The notes: a model not told the origin generated them from the sequence alone. 64,000 bases of DNA from Tomitella fengzijianii (GCF_007559025.1 NZ_CP041765.1:244679-308678); one strand, 5' to 3'; shown: positions 37,847 to 45,819, numbered from the stretch's first letter. A program made the numbers and translations.

Positions 37847-38967
37847 TGGCGGAGGCACGAACCGCTGCCGCGGACGCGGGGAGCGCGCTGGCCCAGGTGT
37901 GGCACGGCGGCATGGACTTCCGGCTCACTTCCTTCCCCCTGCCTGAGCCCGGCCCGGGCGAGGTCACCGTGCGGGTGCTCGTGTCGACGGTGTGCGGATC
38001 GGACCGGCACACCGTCGCCGGACGCAGGAGCGCGCCGTCGCCGTCGATCCTGGGGCACGAGTCGGTGGGCGAGGTGGTGGCCGTGCACTCGGACGGCGTC
38101 TGCGGAGTCGACGGACGCGGGTTGCAGGTGGGGGACCGCGTGGTGTGGGGCGTGACCGCCGCGTGCGGCCGCTGCGACAGGTGCGCCGCGGGCGTCTCCG
38201 CAAAGTGCCGGCTGCTGCGCAAGACCGGCCACGAGCCGCTGGGCGTGTGGCCGTTGTCCGGCGGGTTCGCCACGCACGTCCACCTTCCTCGCGGTCTGCC
38301 GATCATGCCGGTCCCGGACGCCGTGGCGGACGGGCCGGCCGCCCTCGCCGGGTGCGCGGTGGCCACGGCGGCGGCCTGCGTCGACGCCGCCTTGCAGCGC
38401 GCGAGCCGTCCGCGGAGGGCGCTCGTCCTCGGCGCGGGTCTGCTGGGAGTGGCCACGGTGGCCGCGCTCGCGGCGGCCGGAGTCGAGCAGATCGAGGTCC
38501 GCGACGTGGACGCGTCGCGGGTGGATTTCGCCCGCCGGTTCGGCGCCACCGCCGGGCGGGTGGTGCGGCGGGACGGGGCTCCCCGGTCCGGTACGGGGGA
38601 CGGCGACCTTTTCGATGCCGCGATCGACATGTCCGGCACGCCGGGCGGCGTGGCGGCGTGCGTGGGTTCGGTGGACGTCGGCGGGGTGGCGGTGCTGGCG
38701 GGCAGCGTACGGCCGCACGCCGCGGTTCCGCTGGACGCGGAGCGGGTGGTGCGCGGCCACATGTCGATCGTCGGGGTCCACAACTACGTGCCGGTCCACC
38801 TGCGCGATGCCGTCCGGCTGCTGGCCGCGACCTCGTCCTCGTCGCCGTGGTCGGAGGCCGTGGAGCCGCCGGTGCCGCTGTATCGGCTCCCCGGCCTCTT
38901 CGCCGGCCCGCCGGCGCGGCTCCGCGCGGCGGTGGCCCCGTCGAATCCCCAATCCTTCGGAACCTGA
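37846..38967 (+). CDS. Zinc alcohol dehydrogenase, phosphonate-cluster type (TIGR03366-like)
   Basis: A 373-residue medium-chain dehydrogenase. STVCGSDRHTVAGRR holds the catalytic-zinc Cys (about residue 50), ILGHESVGEVVAV the His-Glu pair, CGRCDRCAAGVSAKC the four structural-zinc cysteines, and ALVLGAGLLGVATVAALAA the nucleotide-binding loop. A dehydrogenase of this group accompanies phosphonate genes in many genomes; it could reduce or oxidise acetaldehyde or a phosphonate alcohol. Start overlaps the hydrolase stop (TGATG). Confidence 0.75.
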   Translation: MAEARTAAADAGSALAQVWHGGMDFRLTSFPLPEPGPGEVTVRVLVSTVCGSDRHTVAGRRSAPSPSILGHESVGEVVAVHSDGVCGVDGRGLQVGDRVVWGVTAACGRCDRCAAGVSAKCRLLRKTGHEPLGVWPLSGGFATHVHLPRGLPIMPVPDAVADGPAALAGCAVATAAACVDAALQRASRPRRALVLGAGLLGVATVAALAAAGVEQIEVRDVDASRVDFARRFGATAGRVVRRDGAPRSGTGDGDLFDAAIDMSGTPGGVAACVGSVDVGGVAVLAGSVRPHAAVPLDAERVVRGHMSIVGVHNYVPVHLRDAVRLLAATSSSSPWSEAVEPPVPLYRLPGLFAGPPARLRAAVAPSNPQSFGT

Positions 38968-39021
38968 ACCGGTCGAATCCTGAAGCAATGGACGCCTGAA
39001 CGAGTCGAGGAGTGCTGAGTG

Positions 39022-39738
39022 ATGACCGTTGCCGTCGATGCGTCGCGGCGCCGCCGTGACGAAGTGGTCGATGCGCTTGCGGGACAGGCCGCGAGGCTGC
39101 GCGTCGGAACGCGTTTGCCCAGCGAGGCCCAGATCATGCGCCAGTTCGACGTTTCACGCTCGGTGGCGCGCGCGGCCATCGAACAGCTGGAGAGTTGCTA
39201 CTTGGTGCGCAGAGTGCAGGGGATGGGGACCTACGTGCACCGGCGCCTCGACGTGCCGGTGGGCGGGGACGGCCTGCCGTCGTTCCACCGGGTGATCGCG
39301 GCGGCGGGCGCGCGGCCGAGGACGGTGGTGGTGGCGACACTCGCAGAGCGCGCCCCCGACGCGGCGGCGGCGTTGCTGGGACCCGCCGTCACCTGCAAGG
39401 TCGAACGCCTGGGGTTCGTCGACGACGACCCGACGAGCGCGCTCGAGCACTGGTTGTGCCCCGGCGCCTTGCCGGAGCCGGCGGTGGCGTTGCGCGCCTA
39501 CGAGTCTGTGCACGACTGCCTCGACGCCGCCGGGGTGGACGCGCAGTGCGTGCTGCGCCGGGCCACGACGGACTCGGCGCCGGCGTGGGTATGCCGACGG
39601 CTGGAGTTGCCGGCGCGGTCCGAAGCCTGGCTGACGGAGTCGGCGTGCGTCGAATCCGGAACCGGCCGGCCGCTGTACTACGCGCGCGTGTGGTCGCGGA
39701 TGGATCGCGTACGTCTGATGCTCGACGCGGCGGAGTGA
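39022..39738 (+). CDS. GntR-family (HutC/PhnF-like) regulator
   Basis: A 238-residue regulator. The winged helix (AARLRVGTRLPSEAQIMRQF, DVSRSVARAAIEQLESCYLV, MGTYVHRRL) spans about residues 17-78, and a UTRA-type effector domain follows (LPSFHRVIAAAGARPRTVVV, LPARSEAWLTESACV, YYARVWSRMDRVRL). PhnF-like regulators control phosphonate genes. It closes the phosphonate gene row, 54 bases after the dehydrogenase. GAGGAG at 39007 serves either a GTG at 39019 or the ATG at 39022; I used the ATG. Confidence 0.8.
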   Translation: MTVAVDASRRRRDEVVDALAGQAARLRVGTRLPSEAQIMRQFDVSRSVARAAIEQLESCYLVRRVQGMGTYVHRRLDVPVGGDGLPSFHRVIAAAGARPRTVVVATLAERAPDAAAALLGPAVTCKVERLGFVDDDPTSALEHWLCPGALPEPAVALRAYESVHDCLDAAGVDAQCVLRRATTDSAPAWVCRRLELPARSEAWLTESACVESGTGRPLYYARVWSRMDRVRLMLDAAE

Positions 39739-39921
39739 GCGCGACCGCGGAACAGGCCGGCCGGGCTGCATCTCTCCGTGCCGCGCGCGGATCAGCGCGC
39801 CGCGCGCCGATCCGCTCGGCGTGTCGCGGGAAGTGGCGCGCGGGGCAGGTCCGGCAGCGGAGAGCGCGAGCGCGGAGGGATGCGGGGTGCGCGGTCGCCG
39901 GGTCGCGGCGTCGCGGAACCG

Positions 39922-40023
39922 CTAGGCCGTCGAGCCGGTGCCGCCGAGCGAGTCCAGCTGGTCGCGCACCCAGCCCATGAAGACGTTCAGGGGGGTGAAG
40001 GACATGTCGAAGTCCATGCTCAT
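39922..40023 (-). CDS. 33-residue peptide of unknown function
   Basis: A short minus-strand gene with a clear ribosome-binding site (GGAAAGG, six bases before ATG). It encodes MSMDFDMSFTPLNVFM, then GWVRDQLDSL and ends GGTGSTA. The middle is amphipathic and aromatic; there is no Cys and no signal peptide. The codon use (GAC, TTC, CTG, GGC) is that of expressed genes here. It is downstream of the PPOX gene on the same strand (171 bases) with a row of 18-base repeats in between, and converges on the GntR gene. I do not recognise a family. It may be a leader-type peptide, a membrane-associated micro-protein or a peptide precursor. Confidence 0.55.
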   Translation of the reverse strand: MSMDFDMSFTPLNVFMGWVRDQLDSLGGTGSTA

Positions 40024-40042
40024 GGTGTGCCTTTCCGTCGGC

Positions 40043-40096
40043 GCGTGTCAGTAAGTGTGCGCGTGTCAGCAAGTGTGCGGGTGTCCGCAAGTTCGG
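40043..40096. repeat. Three 18-base tandem repeats ahead of the 33-residue peptide gene
   Basis: Units GCGTGTCAGTAAGTGTGC (40043), GCGTGTCAGCAAGTGTGC (40061) and a diverged GGGTGTCCGCAAGTTCGG (40079). The first two differ by one base. On the strand of the peptide gene they read as repeats of CACTTRCTGACAC, 20 bases or more upstream of its ATG. Their regular spacing of about 1.7 helical turns would suit a cooperative protein-binding array or structured leader RNA. Confidence 0.7.
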
Positions 40097-40194
40097 GGGC
40101 GTCCGACGTCGCATCCGACGTGAGCGCCCACCGCAATCTACCGACGCGCGGTGCCACGCGCCACGACGGAGGCGGACGGAACGCGGTGCGCGTC

Positions 40195-40845
40195 TCAATA
40201 CAGGTGGTCGCGGTACTCCTCGGCCCGGGCAGGCGGCGCGTCGTCCGGCACGGCGATCCCCAGCTGTTCGTGGATCATCTCGCGCAGCGCGGGGACCTCG
40301 CCGTGGTCCACCCAGGTGTCCGGCTGCCACACCTTGCCGCGCAGCATCGCGCGGGCGCAGTGCGTGTAGACCTCGTCGATGCGGACGATCATGGCGAGCT
40401 GCGCGGGCCGGCCGGCCAAGGCGAGGCCGGTGCACAGTTCCGGGTCCGTGGTGAGGGTGGCCCGGCCGTTGACCCGGACGACCTCCTCGAGCCCGGGGAC
40501 GATGAACAGGATCCCCACGTGCGGGTTCGCCAGGATGTTGCGATAGGAATCGCCCCGCCGGTTGCCCGGCCGGTCGGGGAGGATCAGCGTGTGCTCGTCG
40601 GGCATGCGCACCACGCTGGTGAGGTCGCCGCGCGGGGAGCTGTCGCAACGTCCCGCGGCGTCGGCGGTCGCGAGCACGAAGAACCGGGCGTGCCGGATGA
40701 ACTCGCGCACCAGTGGCGTCGTGTGCGGCGTGGCTTTGGCGATGATGTCCGGATGCGGCGGGCCGCCCAGGATGTTCTCGAGGTGCTCGGGCGTGGTGAT
40801 CCGGTGCGACTGCGGCGCGGCCACCGTCGCTGCTGACGTCTCCAT
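40195..40845 (-). CDS. PPOX-type FMN flavoprotein (MSMEG_1061-like)
   Basis: A 216-residue split-barrel flavoprotein of the pyridoxamine-phosphate-oxidase-like group. FIRHARFFVLATADAAGRCD followed by SSPRGD, LILPDRPGNRRGDSYRNILA and HVGILFIVPG-type text match the MSMEG_1061 subgroup. The exact reaction is unknown; relatives reduce or oxidise small molecules with FMN or F420. It has a strong GGAGGAGG before its ATG at 40845 and is divergent from the hsaA-like gene, sharing with it a 235-base region that contains an IclR-type palindrome. Confidence 0.75.
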   Translation of the reverse strand: METSAATVAAPQSHRITTPEHLENILGGPPHPDIIAKATPHTTPLVREFIRHARFFVLATADAAGRCDSSPRGDLTSVVRMPDEHTLILPDRPGNRRGDSYRNILANPHVGILFIVPGLEEVVRVNGRATLTTDPELCTGLALAGRPAQLAMIVRIDEVYTHCARAMLRGKVWQPDTWVDHGEVPALREMIHEQLGIAVPDDAPPARAEEYRDHLY

Positions 40846-40966
40846 CGGGCCTCCTCCAGTACTCCGCAGACAGGCTACGCAACTCCGGTGCGGGCCGTGC
40901 CTGTGCGTGCGGGGCGCCCGTCGGCCGCAGCGCGCATACCGTCCCGGACGCGCCCGAACTCGACTT

Positions 40967-40983
40967 TTCCCGCGTGGCGGGAA
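40967..40983. promoter_or_regulatory. Predicted IclR operator, copy 1
   Basis: TTCCCGCGTGGCGGGAA is a perfect palindrome (seven-base arms, GTG centre). The same 17-base pattern TTCCCnCnnnGnGGGAA occurs at 44243 between the IclR and kshA-like genes. Here it lies between the PPOX and hsaA-like genes. Confidence 0.6.
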
Positions 40984-41080
40984 GCGGCGTTCCGGCGTGA
41001 TGCTCACCACTGTGATCGTGGTCGCATGCGGCGCCGGGCGTGGGCCCGGCATACCTGCACGATTGCGACGGGAGTGGGTT

Positions 41081-42265
41081 ATGGGCAACAAGGTTCTCGA
41101 AAGCATCGAGAAGCACGCGGACGAGCTTTTCGCGCAGGGCGCGGAGGCCGAGAAGATCGGCAAGCTCACCGATCGGACCGTGGAGATCATGAACGAGGCG
41201 CAGGCGATGCGCATGTTCCAGCCGGCAGAGTACGGCGGCCTGGAGTACCGGCCGCGGCAGTTCGCGGAGACGGTGATGCGGCTCGCCTCCCTCGACCCGG
41301 CCGCCGGCTGGGTGCTGGGCGTGTGCGGGGTGCACCCGTGGCAGCTGGCGTACAACGACAAGCGGGTGCGTGAGGAGGTGTGGGGCGAGGACAGCAGCAT
41401 CTGGATGGCCTCCCCGTACATGCCGGCCGGCATGCTCACCCCGAAGGGCGATGGCACCTACGGCTTCAGCGGGCGCTGGTCGTTCTCCTCGGGCACCGAT
41501 CACTGCCGCTGGGCGTTTCTGGGCGGCATGCTGACCAACGCCGACGGTTCCATGCCGGCGGAGCCGCAGATGGTGCACGTGATCGTGCCGCGCACCGACT
41601 ACGAGATCATCGACGGCTCATGGGACGTGGTGGGCCTGCGCGGCACCGGCAGCAAGGACCTGGTCATCAAGGACGCCGTGGTTCCCGACTACCGCTTCAT
41701 GACCTGGGACGACGTGGTCAGCGGCGACGGTCAGGCGCGGTCGGGCCGCACCGAGACGCTCTACACGCTGCCGTGGTCCGGCATGTTCCCGCTCGGCATC
41801 ACAGCGGCCACCGTCGGCATCTGCGAGGGGCTGCTGCGGCTGGCCCAGGATTACCAGGCCGACCGGATCAACGCCCAGGGCACGGCCGTCAAGGACGACC
41901 CCTACACCATGTACCGCTTCGGCGAGCTGATGGCGGACATCCGTGCGGCGCGCGCGGAGCTGCTGGCCAACGTCGACGACCTGTGGAACACGGCGGAGAA
42001 GGGCGGGCAGCCGGACTTCGCGAGGCGTGCGCAGGGCCGCGCGACGCAGGTGCGCGCCGCGTGGCGGGCCGTGGAGGCCGCGAACGAGATCTACGCGCGC
42101 TGCGGCGGAACGGCCCTGCGCATGGAGATGCCGATGCAGCGGTTCTGGCGCGACGCGCAGGCCGGCATGCACCACGCGATCCACTCGCCCAACACCGTGT
42201 ACCACGCGTCGGCCCTCAGCGCGCTGGGTGCGGATCCGCAGGGGCCGCTGCGGATGATGATCTGA
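41081..42265 (+). CDS. hsaA: HsaA-like flavin-dependent phenol monooxygenase, oxygenase component
   Basis: A 394-residue acyl-CoA-dehydrogenase-fold monooxygenase. MFQPAEYGGLEYRPRQFAET, LASLDPAAGWVLGVCGVHPW, WSFSSGTDHCRWAFLGG and WDVVGLRGTGSKDLVI match HsaA step by step, and MQRFWRDAQAGMHHAIH is the usual C-terminal motif. HsaA hydroxylates 3-hydroxy-9,10-seconandrosta-triene-dione to a catechol using reduced flavin from HsaB. No intact hsaB is present here (see 45816). An FMN oxygenase for another phenol remains possible. The ATG at 41081 follows GGGAGTGGG. Confidence 0.75.
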   Translation: MGNKVLESIEKHADELFAQGAEAEKIGKLTDRTVEIMNEAQAMRMFQPAEYGGLEYRPRQFAETVMRLASLDPAAGWVLGVCGVHPWQLAYNDKRVREEVWGEDSSIWMASPYMPAGMLTPKGDGTYGFSGRWSFSSGTDHCRWAFLGGMLTNADGSMPAEPQMVHVIVPRTDYEIIDGSWDVVGLRGTGSKDLVIKDAVVPDYRFMTWDDVVSGDGQARSGRTETLYTLPWSGMFPLGITAATVGICEGLLRLAQDYQADRINAQGTAVKDDPYTMYRFGELMADIRAARAELLANVDDLWNTAEKGGQPDFARRAQGRATQVRAAWRAVEAANEIYARCGGTALRMEMPMQRFWRDAQAGMHHAIHSPNTVYHASALSALGADPQGPLRMMI

Positions 42266-42369
42266 GCGGGACTCGCCGCCGCGAAGGCGGCGGACCGCGA
42301 GAGGATCGGTCGTGGATCGGAAAGGCGCGTTCGCGAACGCCGCAAACCAGAGGAAGGACACCGAGGGGA

Positions 42370-43293
42370 ATGGCCGACAAGCAGGTGGAGCGCGAGATCC
42401 GGGCGCTCGGGTACATCGAGGTTCAGACGAATGACATGGAGCGCTGGCGGAAGCTGGCGTTCGGGGTGCTCGGGTTCGCGGAGGGCTCGGGGCCCGATGA
42501 GAATGCGCTGTATCTGCGGATGGATGAGCGGGCGGCGCGGATCATCGTCACGCCGGGCGAGTCCGACGGGGTGACGGTGGTCGGCTGGGAGGTGCGCGAT
42601 CAGGAGGCGCTCGACCGGTTGCGCGAGACGGTGACTGCCGCAGGTGTCGAGGTGCGGGATCTGACGCAGGCCGAGGCGGATGCGCGCCGGGTGGAGGCGG
42701 CGATCGCGTTCACCGATCCGGCGGGCACGAAGCTGGAGGTGTTCCACGGGGCGCTGCTCGATCACAGTCCGGTGGTGACGCCGTTCGGGGCGAAATTCGT
42801 CACGGGTGCGCAGGGGCTGGGGCACGTGGTGATCCCGGTGCCGGACCAGGGCGCGGCCTACGACTTCTACGTCAAGACGCTCGGGTTCCTTTCCCGCGGG
42901 GCGTTCCGCATGCCCGCGCCGCCCGAGTACGGGCCCTTGCGTATCCGGTTCTTCGGGGTCAATCAGCGTCATCACAGCCTGGCGATGATGCCCTCGCCCA
43001 AGCAGGGGCCGGGGCTGATCCATGTGATGGTGGAGGTGGACACGCTCGACGCGGTGGGCGAGGCGCAGGACCGCGTGGTCAAGGAGGGCATCTCGCTGTC
43101 GTCGACGATCGGGCGGCACACCAACGACAAGATGGTGTCGTTCTACGTGCGGGCGCCGGGCGGCTGGGACATCGAGTTCGGCTGCCAGGGCATGCTGGTG
43201 GACGAGGAGCACTACACGGCCGAGGAGATCACCGCGGACAGCTACTGGGGCCACGACTGGTCCGGCTCCGAGCCGCTGGCCGTGATGCAGTGA
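42370..43293 (+). CDS. hsaC: HsaC-like extradiol ring-cleavage dioxygenase
   Basis: A 307-residue two-domain vicinal-oxygen-chelate dioxygenase. His152 (GLGHVVI), His218 (GLIHVM) and Glu269 (DIEFG) are in the places of the iron ligands of BphC/HsaC, and RHHSLAMMP, IGRHTNDKMVSFYVRAPGGW and a WGHDW ending match the family. It cleaves a catechol meta to the hydroxyls; in steroid breakdown the substrate is 3,4-DHSA. It lies 104 bases after hsaA and is probably in the same transcript. Its first third uses more GAT, GGG and CGG codons than its neighbours. Confidence 0.8.
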   Translation: MADKQVEREIRALGYIEVQTNDMERWRKLAFGVLGFAEGSGPDENALYLRMDERAARIIVTPGESDGVTVVGWEVRDQEALDRLRETVTAAGVEVRDLTQAEADARRVEAAIAFTDPAGTKLEVFHGALLDHSPVVTPFGAKFVTGAQGLGHVVIPVPDQGAAYDFYVKTLGFLSRGAFRMPAPPEYGPLRIRFFGVNQRHHSLAMMPSPKQGPGLIHVMVEVDTLDAVGEAQDRVVKEGISLSSTIGRHTNDKMVSFYVRAPGGWDIEFGCQGMLVDEEHYTAEEITADSYWGHDWSGSEPLAVMQ

Positions 43294-43310
43294 GCAGCTG
43301 CGGCGATTCC

Positions 43311-43360
43311 TGACGCGGCAGTGCCGCCCGTGGCTCGCCCCGGGCGGCACTGCCGCGTCA
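43311..43360. terminator. Bidirectional terminator between hsaC and the IclR gene
   Basis: TGACGCGGCAGTGCCGCCCG (43311-43330) pairs perfectly with CGGGCGGCACTGCCGCGTCA (43341-43360), 20 base pairs with a ten-base loop. The last three bases are the stop codon of the minus-strand IclR gene. Confidence 0.75.
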
Positions 43361-44143
43361 GACGCCCCCGCGATGCTCGAGCATCGGATTCGGGCTGGCG
43401 TGGCGGGTGATGTCGGCGGCGGCCGCGAGCAGTGGGGCCACCAGCCGGTTGTCGATGCGTGCCACCGGCGCGCAGATCGAGATCGCCGCCACCGCGCGAT
43501 GCCCGTCGCTGGTGTCCGCCACACCGGCCAGCACCGGGGTGGCCACGCAGCCGATCCCGTTGAACGACTCGGCGCGGTCCACCGCGAAGCGGCGCTCACG
43601 TACTTGGGCTATCTCGCCGTGCAGCAGGTCGAGGTCCGTGATCGTGCGCGAGGTGGCGGGAGCCAGATGCCGGATCCCCTCGATGAACTCGTCCGTCTCC
43701 GCGGCCAGCAGCACTTTGCCCACGGCCGACTGGTGGGCCGGCCGGTGCGTGCCGATCCGCGTGGGCACCGCGGCGCCGAAGGCTCCGCCGCCCAGCTTGT
43801 CCCAGATCATCGCTTCGGTGCCGTCCAGGTAGGCCATGTGCACGACATAGCCGGTCCGCGTGTGCAGCTGGCGCAGCCGTGGATAAGCGATGCGGTGGAA
43901 CCAGTGGTTGCGCACGCCCTCCGTGCCCAGCGCGAACAACCGCACGCCCAGCTCGTAGTTGGACCCGACGCGCAGCAGCCACCGCATGCGCACCATGCGG
44001 GTGAGCAGCCGGTGGGCGGACGACCGGGGGATGCCGGTGTGGTCGACGACCTCCGACAGCGTCAGGTAGCCGTGCTCCTGGACGGCCCCGAAGATGAGGT
44101 CGACACGGTCGAGCGTGGAATCGCCTGACCTGCCTGTCGGCAT
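43358..44143 (-). CDS. IclR-family transcriptional regulator
   Basis: A 261-residue IclR protein: winged helix LIFGAVQEHGYLTLSEVVDH and TGIPRSSAHRLLTRMVRMRW (about residues 16-56), effector domain with YPRLRQLHTRTGYVVHMAYL, GTHRPAHQSAVGKVLLAA and ESFNGIGCVATPVLAG. It is divergent from the kshA-like gene. Two matching TTCCC-GGGAA palindromes, one in this divergent gap and one before hsaA, make it the likely regulator of the whole set, with a steroid-derived or phenolic effector. The ATG at 44143 follows GGGAGGGGAAC. Confidence 0.8.
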   Translation of the reverse strand: MPTGRSGDSTLDRVDLIFGAVQEHGYLTLSEVVDHTGIPRSSAHRLLTRMVRMRWLLRVGSNYELGVRLFALGTEGVRNHWFHRIAYPRLRQLHTRTGYVVHMAYLDGTEAMIWDKLGGGAFGAAVPTRIGTHRPAHQSAVGKVLLAAETDEFIEGIRHLAPATSRTITDLDLLHGEIAQVRERRFAVDRAESFNGIGCVATPVLAGVADTSDGHRAVAAISICAPVARIDNRLVAPLLAAAADITRHASPNPMLEHRGGV

Positions 44144-44242
44144 CCGTTCCCCTCCCATCTGCGTGTATTCGCGTTCGGCGCCGCGGCGTGGACGCCCGCG
44201 CGAGTCCACCTTCCGTTGCGGCGCGGCGATGGGGACCGATAA

Positions 44243-44259
44243 TTCCCTCTCTGTGGGAA
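44243..44259. promoter_or_regulatory. Predicted IclR operator, copy 2
   Basis: TTCCCTCTCTGTGGGAA shares the outer arms and inner C/G positions with the palindrome at 40967. It lies 100 bases from the IclR start and 73 from the kshA-like start. A further perfect inverted repeat, CACATT and AATGTG with an eight-base gap, follows at 44277-44296 nearer the kshA start. Confidence 0.55.
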
Positions 44260-44331
44260 ACCACCCTGGCCGAGATCACATTCTGCGCGCAATGTGGTGT
44301 GAAGCACTTCACCTATGATCGGAGACTGGGA

Positions 44332-45543
44332 ATGACGGTCATTGACACACCGGGCCAGGGCAACGCGGACGACGCGGTCGACGGCGACGAGGTTCGCCTG
44401 ATCGAGAAGGGGTCCGCGCCGGAGCGGTTCGCCCGCGGCTGGCACTGCCTCGGACTCTCGGAGTGGTTCCGCGACGGCAAGCCCCACTCCGTCGAGGCGT
44501 TCGGCGGCAAGCTCGTCGTCTGGCAGGACACCAAGGGCGAGCTCAACGTGCTGGACTCGTACTGCCGGCACATGGGTGGCGACCTGTCCCAGGGCACCGT
44601 CAAAGGCGACGAGATCGCCTGCCCGTTCCACGACTGGCGCTGGGGCGGCGACGGCAAGTGCAAGGAGATCCCCTACGCCAAGCGAGTGCCCATGCGCGCC
44701 CGCACGCAAGGCTGGAAAGCGATGGAGCGCAACGGCCTGCTGTTCGTGTGGAACGACCCGGAGGGCGGCGAGCCCACCGCGGAGGAGACGATCCCCGAGC
44801 TCGAAGGCTGGGGCAGCGACGAGTGGACCGGCTGGTCCTGGAACAAGCTTCCGGTGAGCGGCTCCAACTGCCGCGAGATCATCGACAACGTCGTCGACAT
44901 GGCGCACTTCTACTACGTGCACTTCGCGTTCCCTCAGCACTTCCGCAACGTGTTCGAGGGGCACGTGGCCACCCAGTACATGGATTCCAAGCCGCGCCTG
45001 GACGTGCAGTCCGGCACCAACTACGACGACCCGAACAGCACGCTGCGCTCGGAGGCGTCGTACTTCGGCCCGTCGTTCATGGTGGACTGGCTCTGGAACA
45101 ACGCCAACGGCATGACGATCGAGACGGTTCTGATCAACTGCCACTACCCGGTCTCGCCGACGTCGTTCGTGCTGCAGTACGGCGCGATGGTCAAGAAGCC
45201 CAAGGGCATGTCCGACGAGGCGGCGCAGGCGATGGCCGAGCAGTTCGCCCAGGGTGTGAAGACCGGTTTCGAGCAGGATGTGGAGATCTGGAAGAACAAG
45301 ACCCGCATCGACAACCCCCTCCTCAGCGAGGAGGACGGCCCCGTCTACCAGTTGCGCCGCTGGTACGAGCAGTTCTACGTGGATCGCGCCGACGTCACCG
45401 CCGACATGACCCGGCGCTTCGAGTTCGAGGTGGACACCACCAAGGCCAACGAATACTGGGAGGCCGAGGTGGCGGATAACCTGGAGCAGATGAAGACCAA
45501 GGGGATCGAGGCGGGCGTCCACGCCCCCAAGCTCGACGCGTAA
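44332..45543 (+). CDS. kshA: KshA-like 3-ketosteroid 9alpha-hydroxylase, oxygenase component
   Basis: A 403-residue Rieske oxygenase. The [2Fe-2S] ligands are Cys78-x-His80 (SYCRHMGGDLSQG) and Cys97-x2-His100 (ACPFHDWRWGGDG). The mononuclear iron site has His192 and His197 in IIDNVVDMAHFYYVHFAF. NKTRIDNPLLSEEDGPVYQL and YEQFYVDRADVTADM match mycobacterial and rhodococcal KshA closely. It hydroxylates ring B of 3-ketosteroids at C9, which opens the ring with 1-dehydrogenation. The reductase KshB is not in this window. Confidence 0.85.
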   Translation: MTVIDTPGQGNADDAVDGDEVRLIEKGSAPERFARGWHCLGLSEWFRDGKPHSVEAFGGKLVVWQDTKGELNVLDSYCRHMGGDLSQGTVKGDEIACPFHDWRWGGDGKCKEIPYAKRVPMRARTQGWKAMERNGLLFVWNDPEGGEPTAEETIPELEGWGSDEWTGWSWNKLPVSGSNCREIIDNVVDMAHFYYVHFAFPQHFRNVFEGHVATQYMDSKPRLDVQSGTNYDDPNSTLRSEASYFGPSFMVDWLWNNANGMTIETVLINCHYPVSPTSFVLQYGAMVKKPKGMSDEAAQAMAEQFAQGVKTGFEQDVEIWKNKTRIDNPLLSEEDGPVYQLRRWYEQFYVDRADVTADMTRRFEFEVDTTKANEYWEAEVADNLEQMKTKGIEAGVHAPKLDA

Positions 45544-45552
45544 GGGACTGCA

Positions 45553-45819
45553 ATGCAACCGATCACGTGCAACCAGTGCGGCACCACCGTGCTGGCGGAG
45601 AAGTACAGCGCGCAGCACACGAGCGTCCAGTGGCTCGAGGACGCGGCGTCGACGTGCCCGCGCCTGCAGCTGGAGAACGCCTCGGCGTTGGGCGACGGGA
45701 AGCGCGGCACCACCGACCGCATCTGTCCGGCCCTGCACGCGACGATCGACCAGGCGGTGCGTGACGGGGCACTGCCCGTCACGCGCCGCGCCGAGCCGGT
45801 GCCGGGGAGGTTCGCATGA
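45553..45819 (+). CDS. Small Cys protein conserved next to steroid oxygenase genes
   Basis: An 88-residue cytoplasmic protein. It starts MQPITCNQCGTTVLAEKYS (a CxxC zinc-ribbon-like pair), then HTSVQWLEDAASTCPRL, RICPALHATIDQAVRDG and ends RRAEPVPGRFA. The two further Cys could complete a metal site. I know similar small proteins beside kshA or hsaB in related bacteria but no function. It lies nine bases after kshA, and its stop overlaps the ATG of the truncated hsaB. Confidence 0.65.
   Translation: MQPITCNQCGTTVLAEKYSAQHTSVQWLEDAASTCPRLQLENASALGDGKRGTTDRICPALHATIDQAVRDGALPVTRRAEPVPGRFA

Noticed and set aside
40043..40096. The three 18-base repeats as a CRISPR array
   Set aside because: Units are directly adjacent with no spacers, too short, and no cas gene is near.
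39389..41578. A 729-codon minus-strand frame across the GntR, peptide and PPOX genes
   Set aside because: Composition is unnatural, it crosses three supported genes, and it has no start signal. The 18-base repeats translate in it only as a simple repeat.
41081..42265. Annotation as an ordinary acyl-CoA dehydrogenase
   Set aside because: The fold is shared, but the HsaA-type WSFSSGTDHCRW and WDVVGLRGTGS segments and the hsaC neighbour point to a flavin monooxygenase.
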